From an uncultured Collinsella sp. (GTDB lineage Bacteria > Actinomycetota > Coriobacteriia > Coriobacteriales > Coriobacteriaceae): DNA of 64,000 nt. Position 1 is the first letter of the stretch. Each line of letters opens with the position of its first letter. The notes beneath the pieces are model-generated. The model searched no databases. It was not told the origin of the DNA and worked only from the letters and a program-made list of their open reading frames with translations. Positions 51,343-59,800 of the stretch are shown piece after piece. The translations under genes were made by a program, and so were the position numbers. The stretch lies in NCBI GenBank assembly GCA_900542325.1, contig UQMY01000001.1:1-64000 (forward strand), read 5' to 3'.

Positions 51343-51551
51343 CTCGGCACCTCATTTCAAGGGTCGGCGACTAACTTGGTAGCACTAATGTAAGTATACC
51401 AAGCGATTGGCCCGCCACTGGCTGGGTGTGCGCGTATGCTCCTCTGAAAACTGAATCCCGTTAGAAATGACGAGTTGTTTACGCTTCTTTTGGGGTGGCG
51501 GTACTATCATGGTTCGAATTGAATGTGGATGATGATAGGGAGCGCCTATAC

Positions 51552-53417
51552 ATGATTGAGTTGCTCAGGCGTTTTGGTGGTAAGTTTCGCCGATATATGG
51601 TGATCGGCCCTGCGTGCAAGTTGATCGAAGTGATCTTTGACCTGCTGACGCCGCTGGTGATTGCCCAGATGATCGATAAAGGCATTGGGGCGCACGATGT
51701 GGACGCCGTTATCCACTACGGCATGGTACTTGGCGCCATGGCTGTGATTGGCATCTCGTTTACGCTCGTCTGCCAAAAGATGGCGGCGCTCACCTCACAG
51801 GGCATGGGCACCGATATCCGTGGTGCGCTCTACGAGCACATCAACAAGCTGAGCTATGCCGAACTCGACCGCTTCGGCACGCCGTCGCTCATCACGCGCA
51901 TTACCAACGACGTCAACCAAGTTCAGCTCGCCGTGGCGCTGGGCGTGCGCATGCTCATCCGCTGGCCTTTCTTGGCGGTGGGCTCTATGTGCGCGGCCCT
52001 CGCCATCGACCTTAAGCTTGGCGTGATTTTCTTGATTTGCACACCCGCCATTGGCCTGGTGTTTTGGTTTGTCATGGCGCGCTGCATTCCCTACTACAAG
52101 CAGCTGCAGGCAAAGCTCGATCGCATCGCGCTTATCTGCCGCGAAGGTCTTTCGGGCGTCCGCGTGGTTCGCGCCTTCGTGCGCGAGGACCACGAGCGTG
52201 AGCGCTTTGCCCAAGCCGCCGATGACCAGGCCAATACTGCCATCGCGGTGGGCAAGCTCTCATCGATTCTCAACCCCGTCACGTTTTTGGTGATGAACCT
52301 GGGCGTGTGCGCCATCCTGTGGGTGGGCGGCCTCCAGGTCAACGTGGGCGAGCTTACGCAGGGCCAGGTCATGGCGTTTGTGAACTACATGACGCAGACC
52401 CTGACCTCCATCGTGTACGTCGCCAACCTGGTCGTGGTCTTTACCAAGGCGAGCGCGAGTGCTTCGCGTATCAACGAGGTGCTCAATTGTGAGCCGAGCA
52501 TCACGGACGGGGACAACCAGCAGGTCGCGCTGCCCAGGCCGGGTGACCTGGCAAGTGGCGCCACTCCGGTTCCAGCGCTGAGCTTTGACCATGCGAGCTT
52601 CTCCTTTGGCGCCGGCGCTGCCAACGCCGTCAACGATGTGACGCTGGAGCTGCCGCTGGGCAAGACGCTCGGCATCATCGGCGGCACGGGCAGCGGCAAG
52701 TCCACACTCGTCTCGCTTATCCCGCGCCTGTACGATGCGGGCACCGGCAGCGTGAGCGTGATAGGCGCCGACGTGCGCACTTGGCCGCTCGATCAGCTGC
52801 GCCACGTGGTCGCGACCGTTCCGCAGCGAGCGTCGCTGGTGAGCGGCACCATCCGCAGCAACCTGACCTGGCGCGACGAGGCGGCAACCGACGAGGAGCT
52901 CTGGGCGGCGCTCGATATGGCGCAGGCCAGCGAATTCGTGCGCAACAAGCCCCAAGGCCTGGATGCCCCGGTCGAGGCGGGCGGCAAGAACTTTAGCGGT
53001 GGCCAGCGCCAGCGCCTGACCATCGCACGTGCCCTGGTGGGCTCTCCACAGGTCCTAATCATGGATGACTCCGCCTCGGCGCTCGACTTTAAGACCGACG
53101 CGGCGCTTCGCCATGCCATCCGCGAGCGCAGCGTGCGCGGTGCCGCCGAGGGCGGGCTGCCGCTGACGACCGTCATCGTGAGCCAGCGCGTCTCGACCGT
53201 GCGCGATGCCGACATGATCTGCGTGCTCGACCACGGTTCGGTCGCGGGCCTGGGCACGCACGATGAGCTGTACGCGACCTGCCAGCTCTATCGCGAGATT
53301 TGCCAGTCGCAGCTTCGTCGTGAGGAGCTCGAGGGTCAGCAGGGGAGCGCGACGTCCACGTCCACCCCAGGCGCCGCGTGCGCCCTGGCATCCACTTGCG
53401 CAAAGGAGGGCTGCTAA
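51552..53417 (+). CDS. Second heterodimeric ABC exporter, degenerate-site half
   Basis: A 621-residue half-transporter with six transmembrane helices and an ATPase. Walker A is GGTGSGKST, the signature NFSGGQRQRL, and Walker B VLIMDDSASALD with Asp in the catalytic Glu position. It pairs with 53418. A Ser/Thr/Ala-rich C-terminal tail (about the last 30 residues) is unusual. ATG 51552 follows AGGGAGCGCC; a frame from 51495 would add a non-family extension. Confidence 0.92.
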   Translation: MIELLRRFGGKFRRYMVIGPACKLIEVIFDLLTPLVIAQMIDKGIGAHDVDAVIHYGMVLGAMAVIGISFTLVCQKMAALTSQGMGTDIRGALYEHINKLSYAELDRFGTPSLITRITNDVNQVQLAVALGVRMLIRWPFLAVGSMCAALAIDLKLGVIFLICTPAIGLVFWFVMARCIPYYKQLQAKLDRIALICREGLSGVRVVRAFVREDHERERFAQAADDQANTAIAVGKLSSILNPVTFLVMNLGVCAILWVGGLQVNVGELTQGQVMAFVNYMTQTLTSIVYVANLVVVFTKASASASRINEVLNCEPSITDGDNQQVALPRPGDLASGATPVPALSFDHASFSFGAGAANAVNDVTLELPLGKTLGIIGGTGSGKSTLVSLIPRLYDAGTGSVSVIGADVRTWPLDQLRHVVATVPQRASLVSGTIRSNLTWRDEAATDEELWAALDMAQASEFVRNKPQGLDAPVEAGGKNFSGGQRQRLTIARALVGSPQVLIMDDSASALDFKTDAALRHAIRERSVRGAAEGGLPLTTVIVSQRVSTVRDADMICVLDHGSVAGLGTHDELYATCQLYREICQSQLRREELEGQQGSATSTSTPGAACALASTCAKEGC

Positions 53418-55277
53418 ATGAACCCGTACACTTCTTCCGGCTCGGTCGCCACGATGACCGCCAACGTGTCCGGCAACGATAGCCTCAACGATCTGGGTGA
53501 CGGCCCGCGTCAGCCCGGCGACCCCGAGCGCTACCCCGTGGGCGCGGTGACTCGCCGTCTGCTGGGCTACGTCCGTCCGCATCGCATTTCGTTTACGGCG
53601 TCGTTTGTGAGCGCTGCCATCTCGGTGATCTTGCAGCTCTACACACCTATTCTCATCGGCGAGGGCATCGACCTGATCGTCGCCGCCGGGCAGGTGGACT
53701 TCGATGCGCTGCTGCCGCTTGTCACCAAGCTCGCGATTGTCGTCGTAGGTGCTGCGGCTTTCCAGTGGCTGCAGGGCTATTGCGTTAACCGCTTGTCCTA
53801 CGAGACGGTGCGCGACATGCGCGTGGAGGCGAGCGACAAGCTCAGCCGCATGCCGCTCAGCTTTATCGACAGCCATGCCCACGGCGACCTCATGAGCCGC
53901 GTGGTCAACGATGTCGATCAGGTGGGCGACGGTCTGCTGCAGGGCTTCACGCAGCTCTTTACCGGCGTTATTACCATCGTGGGCACGCTCGCGTTTATGC
54001 TCTCCATCAACCTGACTATGACGCTTGTGGTGGTGCTCGTCACGCCGCTTTCCATCTTTGCGGCCGGTGCCATCGCCAAGCTCTCCAACAAGAGCTTTAC
54101 GGCTCAACAGCGCATCCAGGGCCAGCTCGGCGGCCATATCGAGGAGTATGTGGGCGAGCAAAAGCTCGTGGACGCGTTTGCCTACGGCCCGAGCGCTCAG
54201 CAGCGCTTCGACGCCCTCAACGCCGAGCTTTATGCGGCAGGCGAGCGCGCGCAGTTTATGGGCTCGCTTTCCAACCCCGGTACGCGCTTTATCAACAACA
54301 TCATCTATGCCGTGGTCGCTGTGATCGGCTGCGTGGGCGTGATCACGGGCGTGCCCGCGGCGCTCACGGTGGGCGGCGTGCAGATCTTCTTGTCCTATGC
54401 CAACCAGTACACCAAGCCGTTCAACGAGGTCACCAACGTCATTACGCAGATCCAGACGGCGTATGCCTCGGCGCGCCGCATGTTCGCGCTGCTCGATGCA
54501 CGCGAGCAGGAGCCCGACGCGTCGGACGCCGTAGAGCTTGCCGCCCCGCAGGGCGAGGTCGCCTTTGAGCATGTGGACTTTAGCTACATGTCTGATCGCA
54601 AGCTGCTGCAGGATATTTGCATCGAGGCCAAGCCCGGCATGCGCTTTGCCCTGGTCGGTCCTACGGGTTGCGGCAAGACGACGCTCATCAACCTGCTGCT
54701 GCGGTTTTACGATATCGATGCCGGACGCATCATGGTCGATGGCCGTTCCTCGCGTGACTACACGCGCTCAAGCCTGCGCCGTGCCTTTGGCATGGTGTTG
54801 CAGGATACGTGGCTGTTCGAGGGCACGGTGGCGGACAACATCGCTTACGGTTGCCCAGGAGCCACGCGCGAGCAGGTCATCGAAGCCGCCAAGCGTGCGC
54901 ACGCGCACAAGTTTATCGTGCAGCTGCCCGACGGCTACGATACGGTGATTGGCGAGGACGGCGGCACGTTTAGCCAGGGTCAAAAGCAGCTGCTGTGCAT
55001 CGCGCGCGTCATGCTCACCGACCCGGCGATCTTGCTGCTGGACGAGGCGACCTCGAGCATCGATACGCGCACCGAGCTGCAGGTGCAGGCGGCATTCGAC
55101 GAGCTCATGGCAGGTCGCACAAGCTTTGTCGTGGCGCACCGCCTGAGCACCATCCGCAACGCCGACTGCATTCTGGTGATGCGCGACGGCCAGATTATCG
55201 AGCGCGGCACACACGACGAGCTGCTGGAGGCAGACGGCTTCTATGCCGAACTCTACCGCAGCCAGTTTGCCCAGTAG
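53418..55277 (+). CDS. Second heterodimeric ABC exporter, catalytic half
   Basis: A 619-residue partner, starting at the base after the previous stop codon. About 45 polar residues precede the transmembrane domain. Walker A is GPTGCGKTT, signature TFSQGQKQLL (altered), Walker B ILLLDEATSSID with the catalytic Glu. The ribosome site AAAGGAGG lies within the previous gene. No regulator is adjacent, unlike the MarR-controlled pair at 39478-43222. A GCAGATG/CATCTGC hairpin at 55294-55312 follows. Confidence 0.93.
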   Translation: MNPYTSSGSVATMTANVSGNDSLNDLGDGPRQPGDPERYPVGAVTRRLLGYVRPHRISFTASFVSAAISVILQLYTPILIGEGIDLIVAAGQVDFDALLPLVTKLAIVVVGAAAFQWLQGYCVNRLSYETVRDMRVEASDKLSRMPLSFIDSHAHGDLMSRVVNDVDQVGDGLLQGFTQLFTGVITIVGTLAFMLSINLTMTLVVVLVTPLSIFAAGAIAKLSNKSFTAQQRIQGQLGGHIEEYVGEQKLVDAFAYGPSAQQRFDALNAELYAAGERAQFMGSLSNPGTRFINNIIYAVVAVIGCVGVITGVPAALTVGGVQIFLSYANQYTKPFNEVTNVITQIQTAYASARRMFALLDAREQEPDASDAVELAAPQGEVAFEHVDFSYMSDRKLLQDICIEAKPGMRFALVGPTGCGKTTLINLLLRFYDIDAGRIMVDGRSSRDYTRSSLRRAFGMVLQDTWLFEGTVADNIAYGCPGATREQVIEAAKRAHAHKFIVQLPDGYDTVIGEDGGTFSQGQKQLLCIARVMLTDPAILLLDEATSSIDTRTELQVQAAFDELMAGRTSFVVAHRLSTIRNADCILVMRDGQIIERGTHDELLEADGFYAELYRSQFAQ

Positions 55278-55382
55278 GGAATACCGATTAGCGGCAGATG
55301 GTTTACATCTGCGCCGTTAGTACTAAGATATTCATCTAATAAATTGCATTAATGGCTCGAGTTTCGGGGGAAACGAGGCAAC

Positions 55383-55940
55383 GTGACTACGACGTGCTCT
55401 TTGGTGGTTAACAGCAAGAGCGGTAATACCAGGATGGTTTCGGGTGCGATCAAGCGCACTCTGCAGGCTGCGGGCGTTGAGTTTGTCCACGCCGCGGCGT
55501 TGAGCGACGATGCGGACGTAGATCAGGTTGAGCTCGAGGCGCAGGGCGCCTGCGCGGCCGACACGGTGCTCGTCGGTTTTTGGTGCGACAAGGGCGCGTG
55601 CACGCCTTCGGTCGCGGCGTTGCTCTCCGCCTTGCACGGTAAGCGCGTCTTCCTGTTTGGCACCTGCGGCTTTGGGGCCGACCAGAGCTATTACCAGCAG
55701 ATTATTGATCGCGTAACTTCCAATTTGGCTGGGGATGCCGAGCTTGCGGGCTGGGCGATGTGCCAGGGCAAGATGGGCCCCGCGGTCAAGCAGCGCTACG
55801 AGGCCATGCTCGAGCAAGATCCCGATAACGTCCGATTTAAGATGCTGCTCGGCAACTGGGTTGCCGCGAAGGACCATCCCACCAAGGAAGACCTGGACAA
55901 CATGGCTGCAGCCGCCAAGAAGGCCGTGCTGGGAGAGTAG
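55383..55940 (+). CDS. Flavodoxin-family protein
   Basis: A 185-residue flavodoxin-like protein. The N-terminal FMN phosphate loop reads VVNSKSGNTRMVSGAI (T/S-x-T-G-N-T type), then VLVGFWCDKGACTPSVAALL and FLFGTCGFGADQSYYQQI around the flavin. The C-terminal helical part (GKMGPAVKQRYEAMLEQ) resembles BilS-type flavodoxins that accompany bilirubin reductase, but no BilR gene is present, so this is only a resemblance. It probably carries electrons for a reductase. GTG 55383 after GAGGCAAC. Confidence 0.82.
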   Translation: MTTTCSLVVNSKSGNTRMVSGAIKRTLQAAGVEFVHAAALSDDADVDQVELEAQGACAADTVLVGFWCDKGACTPSVAALLSALHGKRVFLFGTCGFGADQSYYQQIIDRVTSNLAGDAELAGWAMCQGKMGPAVKQRYEAMLEQDPDNVRFKMLLGNWVAAKDHPTKEDLDNMAAAAKKAVLGE

Positions 55941-55983
55941 CTTCGCCGTTCGCGGTCCTTCGTGCAAAACAATACAAATGTGA

Positions 55984-56007
55984 AAGCCTCGAGATTCTCG
56001 AGGCTTT
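55984..56007 (+). terminator. Flavodoxin gene terminator
   Basis: AAGCCTCGAGA-TTC-TCGAGGCTT stem followed by TTTCTT, 44 bases after the stop. Confidence 0.85.
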
Positions 56008-56095
56008 TTCTTGACACTTGTGGACGCAACCACTGCAAGCGTTTGGGGCGACATTTTCCATCACCCCGATGACAAGCCGCGTTCCAGCAACTGGG

Positions 56096-56225
56096 CGTCT
56101 GTCCGGGCGGAGGCATATAAGGTTCATCGCGAGTTCCGCACGCAAAGGAGGCCACTTAATGTGGCCTCCGTCTTGCGCAGGACTGTCCGAGCAGGGAACC
56201 TTATATGCCTCCGTCCGGACAGACG
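56096..56225 (+). repeat. Conserved-core palindromic element, copy 3
   Basis: The 30-bp arms 56096-56125 and 56196-56225 pair with one G-T exchange. The 70-base core begins ATCGCGAGTTCCGCACGCAA, has the hairpin GGAGGCCAC-TTAAT-GTGGCCTCC (56147-56169), then CTTGCGCAGGACTGTCCGAGC. It matches copy 1 (10571-10721) almost base for base outside the hairpin, and hairpin differences are mostly paired changes. It lies between convergent genes, 20 bases from the LTA-synthase-like stop. Confidence 0.92.
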
Positions 56226-56245
56226 TTTCAGTTATGAGCGACCCG

Positions 56246-58546
56246 CTACTTAATCTTGGTTGTTCCCGGTGCCAGGTTGGGGTCGGTCTCGTTGGCCTCG
56301 GTCTGGAAGTGCTCGGTGTACACGTTCTTGCCGTCGCGGAACATCTCGTAGTACTGCATCTTGGCGTAATCCTCGCGCGCCTTGGTGGCGGCTGCGGCAG
56401 CGGCGTCGTCACCGGTGACGTTGGAGGAAAGCGCCCAACGCAGGCTGGCGTCCTCGTAGCCCACGGAGTTGATAGCGGGCAGCGACTCGCGCAGCGTCAT
56501 GTGCGCCTTCTGGTAGTCGGTCAGCGGGGCGCCGATCAGCTGCATCAGCTGGGTAGACAGGTAGTTGGTGGACAGGTCGTCGACCTCGCTCGTCTGGTCG
56601 CAGCCGGCAACGTCGTAGTTGGCCCAAATGATGTAATCGGTCTGCCACAAGCGCTCCTGGTGCGTGGCGTCGTCCTCGCCGGTAAACCACTTATCGTTGA
56701 ACTTGGACGGGAAGAACGGCTGATGGTCGCCCCAGAACACCACGACCACCTTGCGGTCGAGCTTGCTCAAGGCGTTAAGGAAGTAGCGCAGCGCCTGGTC
56801 GGACTGCTCAATGCACGAAACATACTCGTCGACATCGGAGAGCGTACCGTCCTCGACGGTCTTGGTGTCCAGGTCGGTCGTGTCGATGTTCAGGTGCAGC
56901 TGCCTGTCGACCGGCAGCAGGCCCGTGTCGTAGCCCGAGTGGTTCTGCATGGTCACGTCGAAGATAAACTGCGGATCGGCGTTCTGGTCGAGCAGCTCAA
57001 GAATCTTGTCGTAGGTAGCCTGGTCGGTCACCATGCCGCGTAGGGTATCGGCGCCCTGGAAGTCGTTGATGGACAGGAACTGGTCAAAGCCAAAGTCCTT
57101 GTAGACGTTCTCGCGGTTCCAGTTAGTCGCGTGGTTGGGGTGCATGGCCGTGGTGGAATATCCGAGCGACTTGAACTGCTCTGCCAGGTTCCCAGTCGTT
57201 TCCATGTTGTAGATGGTGTAGGGGTACACGCCCGAGCCCAGGTTGGCCATGGAGTTGCCGGTCATAAACTCAAACTCGGTATTGGCGGTACCGCCGCCGT
57301 AGGCGCTTACATAGAGCTTGCCGCGGCTGAGGCAGTTGGACAGGCTCTTAAAGTGCTGCGGACCCTCGTAGCCGGCGCGCATGTTCTGATAGATCGACAG
57401 GTCCGAGAAGGTCTCGTTCATGATGGCGATGACCGTGGGCTTCTCGCTGTCGAACTGCTCCTGGGCGGCGGCGCGCTCGTCGCTCTTGGCCGCGTTGGAC
57501 TTGTCGTAGGCCTTGGCGTACTTTTTGAGCGTGGCCTTGGCATCGTCGACGGAGTAGTCGGCGGGTTTGGGCGGCTTAATGGACTGTGCCGCACTAATAA
57601 AGGCAGGCAGGTAGCCCTCGCGCCAGTAGCTCTCGAGCGGGCGCCAGGTGTAGACGGTGATGCCGAGGGTGTTGTAGTAGTCGATGAGCGTGACGTGTGC
57701 GGTAACGCCGCCCAGGCACAGCACCGCCACGAGCAGGTTGGTGAGCAGCATGCGCTTGGCGTTGGCGGTACCCTTCTGACGATGCGGTGCCACCAGGCCG
57801 GCGTACTCGCATAGCAGCATGGCGATGGCGGTAAAGCCCATGGACAGCACGCAGAACAGCGAGATGGAGAAGGTGTAGCCGTTGCCGGCGACTGCGGCGG
57901 CAGTGGAGATGGCCGAAAGGTCGCCCGGCTGGATGGGCATGGATTTAAACGTGATGACGAAGAACTCGGCAATGCCCAGGATAAAGAGGGCAAAGGCCAG
58001 GACGGCCGGAGCTGCGCCATGGCGCTGGAACAGGAAGAACAGGCCGACCATGAGCACGGTGATGATGGCCCACTCGAGCAGGATGCATAGGGGATAGACC
58101 CAGGTAAAGTCGTGGTTGGACGAGACCTCCATGCCCAGCAGCGCAAAGACGCCGGCGAGCAGCAGGCACAGGACGGCGGCGACGAGCGGTTTGCCCACAA
58201 AGGCGCCGCGCAGGCGGGCGAGCTTGCCGGTGGGGGCGGGAGCGTCGGGCCCGGCAAACGCAAAGACGCGCGGGGCGATGCGGTCGCGGGCGATGCTGGC
58301 CCAGGCGCAGCCGGTAAGGATGGCGTTGGTCAGGATGAGCATCACAAAGGCGAGCGGCTCGTTTTGGGCGACGAGGCCAATGGCGCCCCAAATGGTCAAA
58401 AAGAGCTGGAACAGGCCGAAGACGACGCTCCACCCAAGAGCGCTTTTGGCAACGGTGCCCGACTGAGCGCGAATGGCCTTGGCCTCGCGCAAGACAAGGT
58501 AGATGGTCGCCGCAAGACCGACGAGCGAGATGGCGGCTGCGAACAT
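56246..58546 (-). CDS. LTA-synthase-family sulfatase (membrane phosphoglycerol transferase)
   Basis: A 766-residue polytopic protein: about eight hydrophobic segments in the first 300 residues, then an extracellular sulfatase/alkaline-phosphatase fold. The nucleophile Thr is in AIMNETFSDLS (near residue 378). Metal-site motifs include NTEFEFMTGNSM, HPNHATNWNR, TMQNHSGYD and VVVFWGDHQPFFP. LtaS-type enzymes polymerise glycerol phosphate from phosphatidylglycerol; in this lineage the polymer is unknown, so a general phosphoglycerol or phosphoethanolamine transferase is safer. The start is ATG 58546, with GAGGAG upstream, rather than GTG 58561. Confidence 0.9.
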   Translation of the reverse strand: MFAAAISLVGLAATIYLVLREAKAIRAQSGTVAKSALGWSVVFGLFQLFLTIWGAIGLVAQNEPLAFVMLILTNAILTGCAWASIARDRIAPRVFAFAGPDAPAPTGKLARLRGAFVGKPLVAAVLCLLLAGVFALLGMEVSSNHDFTWVYPLCILLEWAIITVLMVGLFFLFQRHGAAPAVLAFALFILGIAEFFVITFKSMPIQPGDLSAISTAAAVAGNGYTFSISLFCVLSMGFTAIAMLLCEYAGLVAPHRQKGTANAKRMLLTNLLVAVLCLGGVTAHVTLIDYYNTLGITVYTWRPLESYWREGYLPAFISAAQSIKPPKPADYSVDDAKATLKKYAKAYDKSNAAKSDERAAAQEQFDSEKPTVIAIMNETFSDLSIYQNMRAGYEGPQHFKSLSNCLSRGKLYVSAYGGGTANTEFEFMTGNSMANLGSGVYPYTIYNMETTGNLAEQFKSLGYSTTAMHPNHATNWNRENVYKDFGFDQFLSINDFQGADTLRGMVTDQATYDKILELLDQNADPQFIFDVTMQNHSGYDTGLLPVDRQLHLNIDTTDLDTKTVEDGTLSDVDEYVSCIEQSDQALRYFLNALSKLDRKVVVVFWGDHQPFFPSKFNDKWFTGEDDATHQERLWQTDYIIWANYDVAGCDQTSEVDDLSTNYLSTQLMQLIGAPLTDYQKAHMTLRESLPAINSVGYEDASLRWALSSNVTGDDAAAAAATKAREDYAKMQYYEMFRDGKNVYTEHFQTEANETDPNLAPGTTKIK

Positions 58547-58757
58547 GCTGAGACTCCTCACAAACTTAAAACCTACGAAAGCGGGGGTTCACCCGATTGT
58601 TAGCAAGATATGCGCTGCAATTGGTGGCTGCGCACAACCAGCCATATTAACGCGCACGTGTGGCGGTGTGGCGCAATGTAGTGGCGACCTGCGCGATAAT
58701 GGACGGGAATTACACGGAAACGTAAAGGCTTCTTAAAGAAATGGCGAGGGTAGGGCG

Positions 58758-59633
58758 ATGAGCGAGCAGGTTTGTATGACAGGCGCCGAGTACTGCGGCG
58801 GAGCTGCGGGCGTGGATACGTGCGGCTATCCGGTCGAGACTACGGGCAACACAGTGCTGGACATCTTGGAGCATCGCTCGTCTACGCGTGCCTTCGCGCG
58901 TGATGACGACGACCGTCCCGTGGCGGTGACTGACGAGCAGCGGGCGGCGATTTTGCATGCGGCGAGTCGCGCGCCGTCGGCGGGCGCCATGATGATGTAT
59001 TCCATCGTGAGCATTCGCGAGCAGGCCACATTGGACCGCCTCGCCGACCTGTGCGATCATCAGCCCATGATCGCCAAGGCGCCCTGGGCACTCATATTTG
59101 TGGTCGATTATGCCAAGTGGATCGATCTGTTTGAGCACATGGGCTGCTTTAAGCCCGAGTTTGTCGAGCGCACGGGCAAGGCGCCCCGTCGTGCACCGGG
59201 TCTGGGTGACTTTGCCATCGCGGCGCAGGACGCCGTGATCGCCGCGCAAAATGCCGTGGTCGCCGCCGAGGCCCTGGGGCTGGGGAGCTGCTACATCGGT
59301 GATATCGTCGAGAATGCCGAGGAAGTTGCCTCGCTGCTGGACTTGCCTCCCTATACCATGCCGCTGTCGATGCTCATCATCGGCACGCCCCGCAAGGAGC
59401 GTCCGGCAATCGCGCATCCCGTGGTGAACCTGGTGCACGAGGAGCGCTACCGCCGCGCCGATACCGCGACCATGGACGCGCAGGTGGCCGAGATGGATGC
59501 GATGTTTCGCCCGCACGCCCGCGAGGTGGGCGAGCGCGTGGTGGATATCTACACCCGCAAGCACACGAGCCCCTTTATGGCCGAGATGAGCCGTTCCATG
59601 GAGTGGTGGTTCAAAAACTGGCTCGGCAAGTAA
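58758..59633 (+). CDS. Nitroreductase-family protein (NfsA/Frp-like)
   Basis: A 291-residue FMN-dependent reductase. It has EHRSSTRAFARDDDDRP, ASRAPSAGAMMMYSIV, LGLGSCYIGDIVENAEEVASLL and IIGTPRKERPAIAHP, fitting the larger nitroreductase group. A C-terminal extension of about 80 residues (VDIYTRKHTSPFMAEMSRSMEWW) is typical of gut-bacterial forms. Reduction of nitro, azo or quinone compounds with NAD(P)H is likely; the substrate is not known. Start after GCGAGGGTAGGGCG. Confidence 0.9.
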   Translation: MSEQVCMTGAEYCGGAAGVDTCGYPVETTGNTVLDILEHRSSTRAFARDDDDRPVAVTDEQRAAILHAASRAPSAGAMMMYSIVSIREQATLDRLADLCDHQPMIAKAPWALIFVVDYAKWIDLFEHMGCFKPEFVERTGKAPRRAPGLGDFAIAAQDAVIAAQNAVVAAEALGLGSCYIGDIVENAEEVASLLDLPPYTMPLSMLIIGTPRKERPAIAHPVVNLVHEERYRRADTATMDAQVAEMDAMFRPHAREVGERVVDIYTRKHTSPFMAEMSRSMEWWFKNWLGK

Positions 59634-59643
59634 CGAATGCGGC

Positions 59644-59674
59644 GATGTGACAAAGGGAAAGTCCCTCTGTCACA
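59644..59674. repeat. GGGA-AAG-TCCC palindrome after the nitroreductase gene
   Basis: ATGTGACAAAGGGA-AAG-TCCCTCTGTCACAT; arms 59644-59657 and 59661-59674. A close relative of the element at 43224; both directly follow a stop codon. Confidence 0.85.
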
Positions 59675-59800
59675 TTCCATATCGCCGTGGTGGCCTAAAG
59701 GCCGTATAAATGTTTATCTAGCTGGGAAAACGGCGCCATTCAAACATGGGCCGATTACCTATAATCCCTTCGAACATTAAAGTTGGGAGGAAACCGGCTT

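Noticed and set aside
55383..55940. Assignment as BilS of a bilirubin reductase operon
   Set aside because: The resemblance is limited to the flavodoxin fold and size; no bilR-like gene is nearby.
59675..59800. c-di-AMP (ydaO) riboswitch before kup
   Set aside because: The region is too short and shows none of the conserved ydaO blocks.
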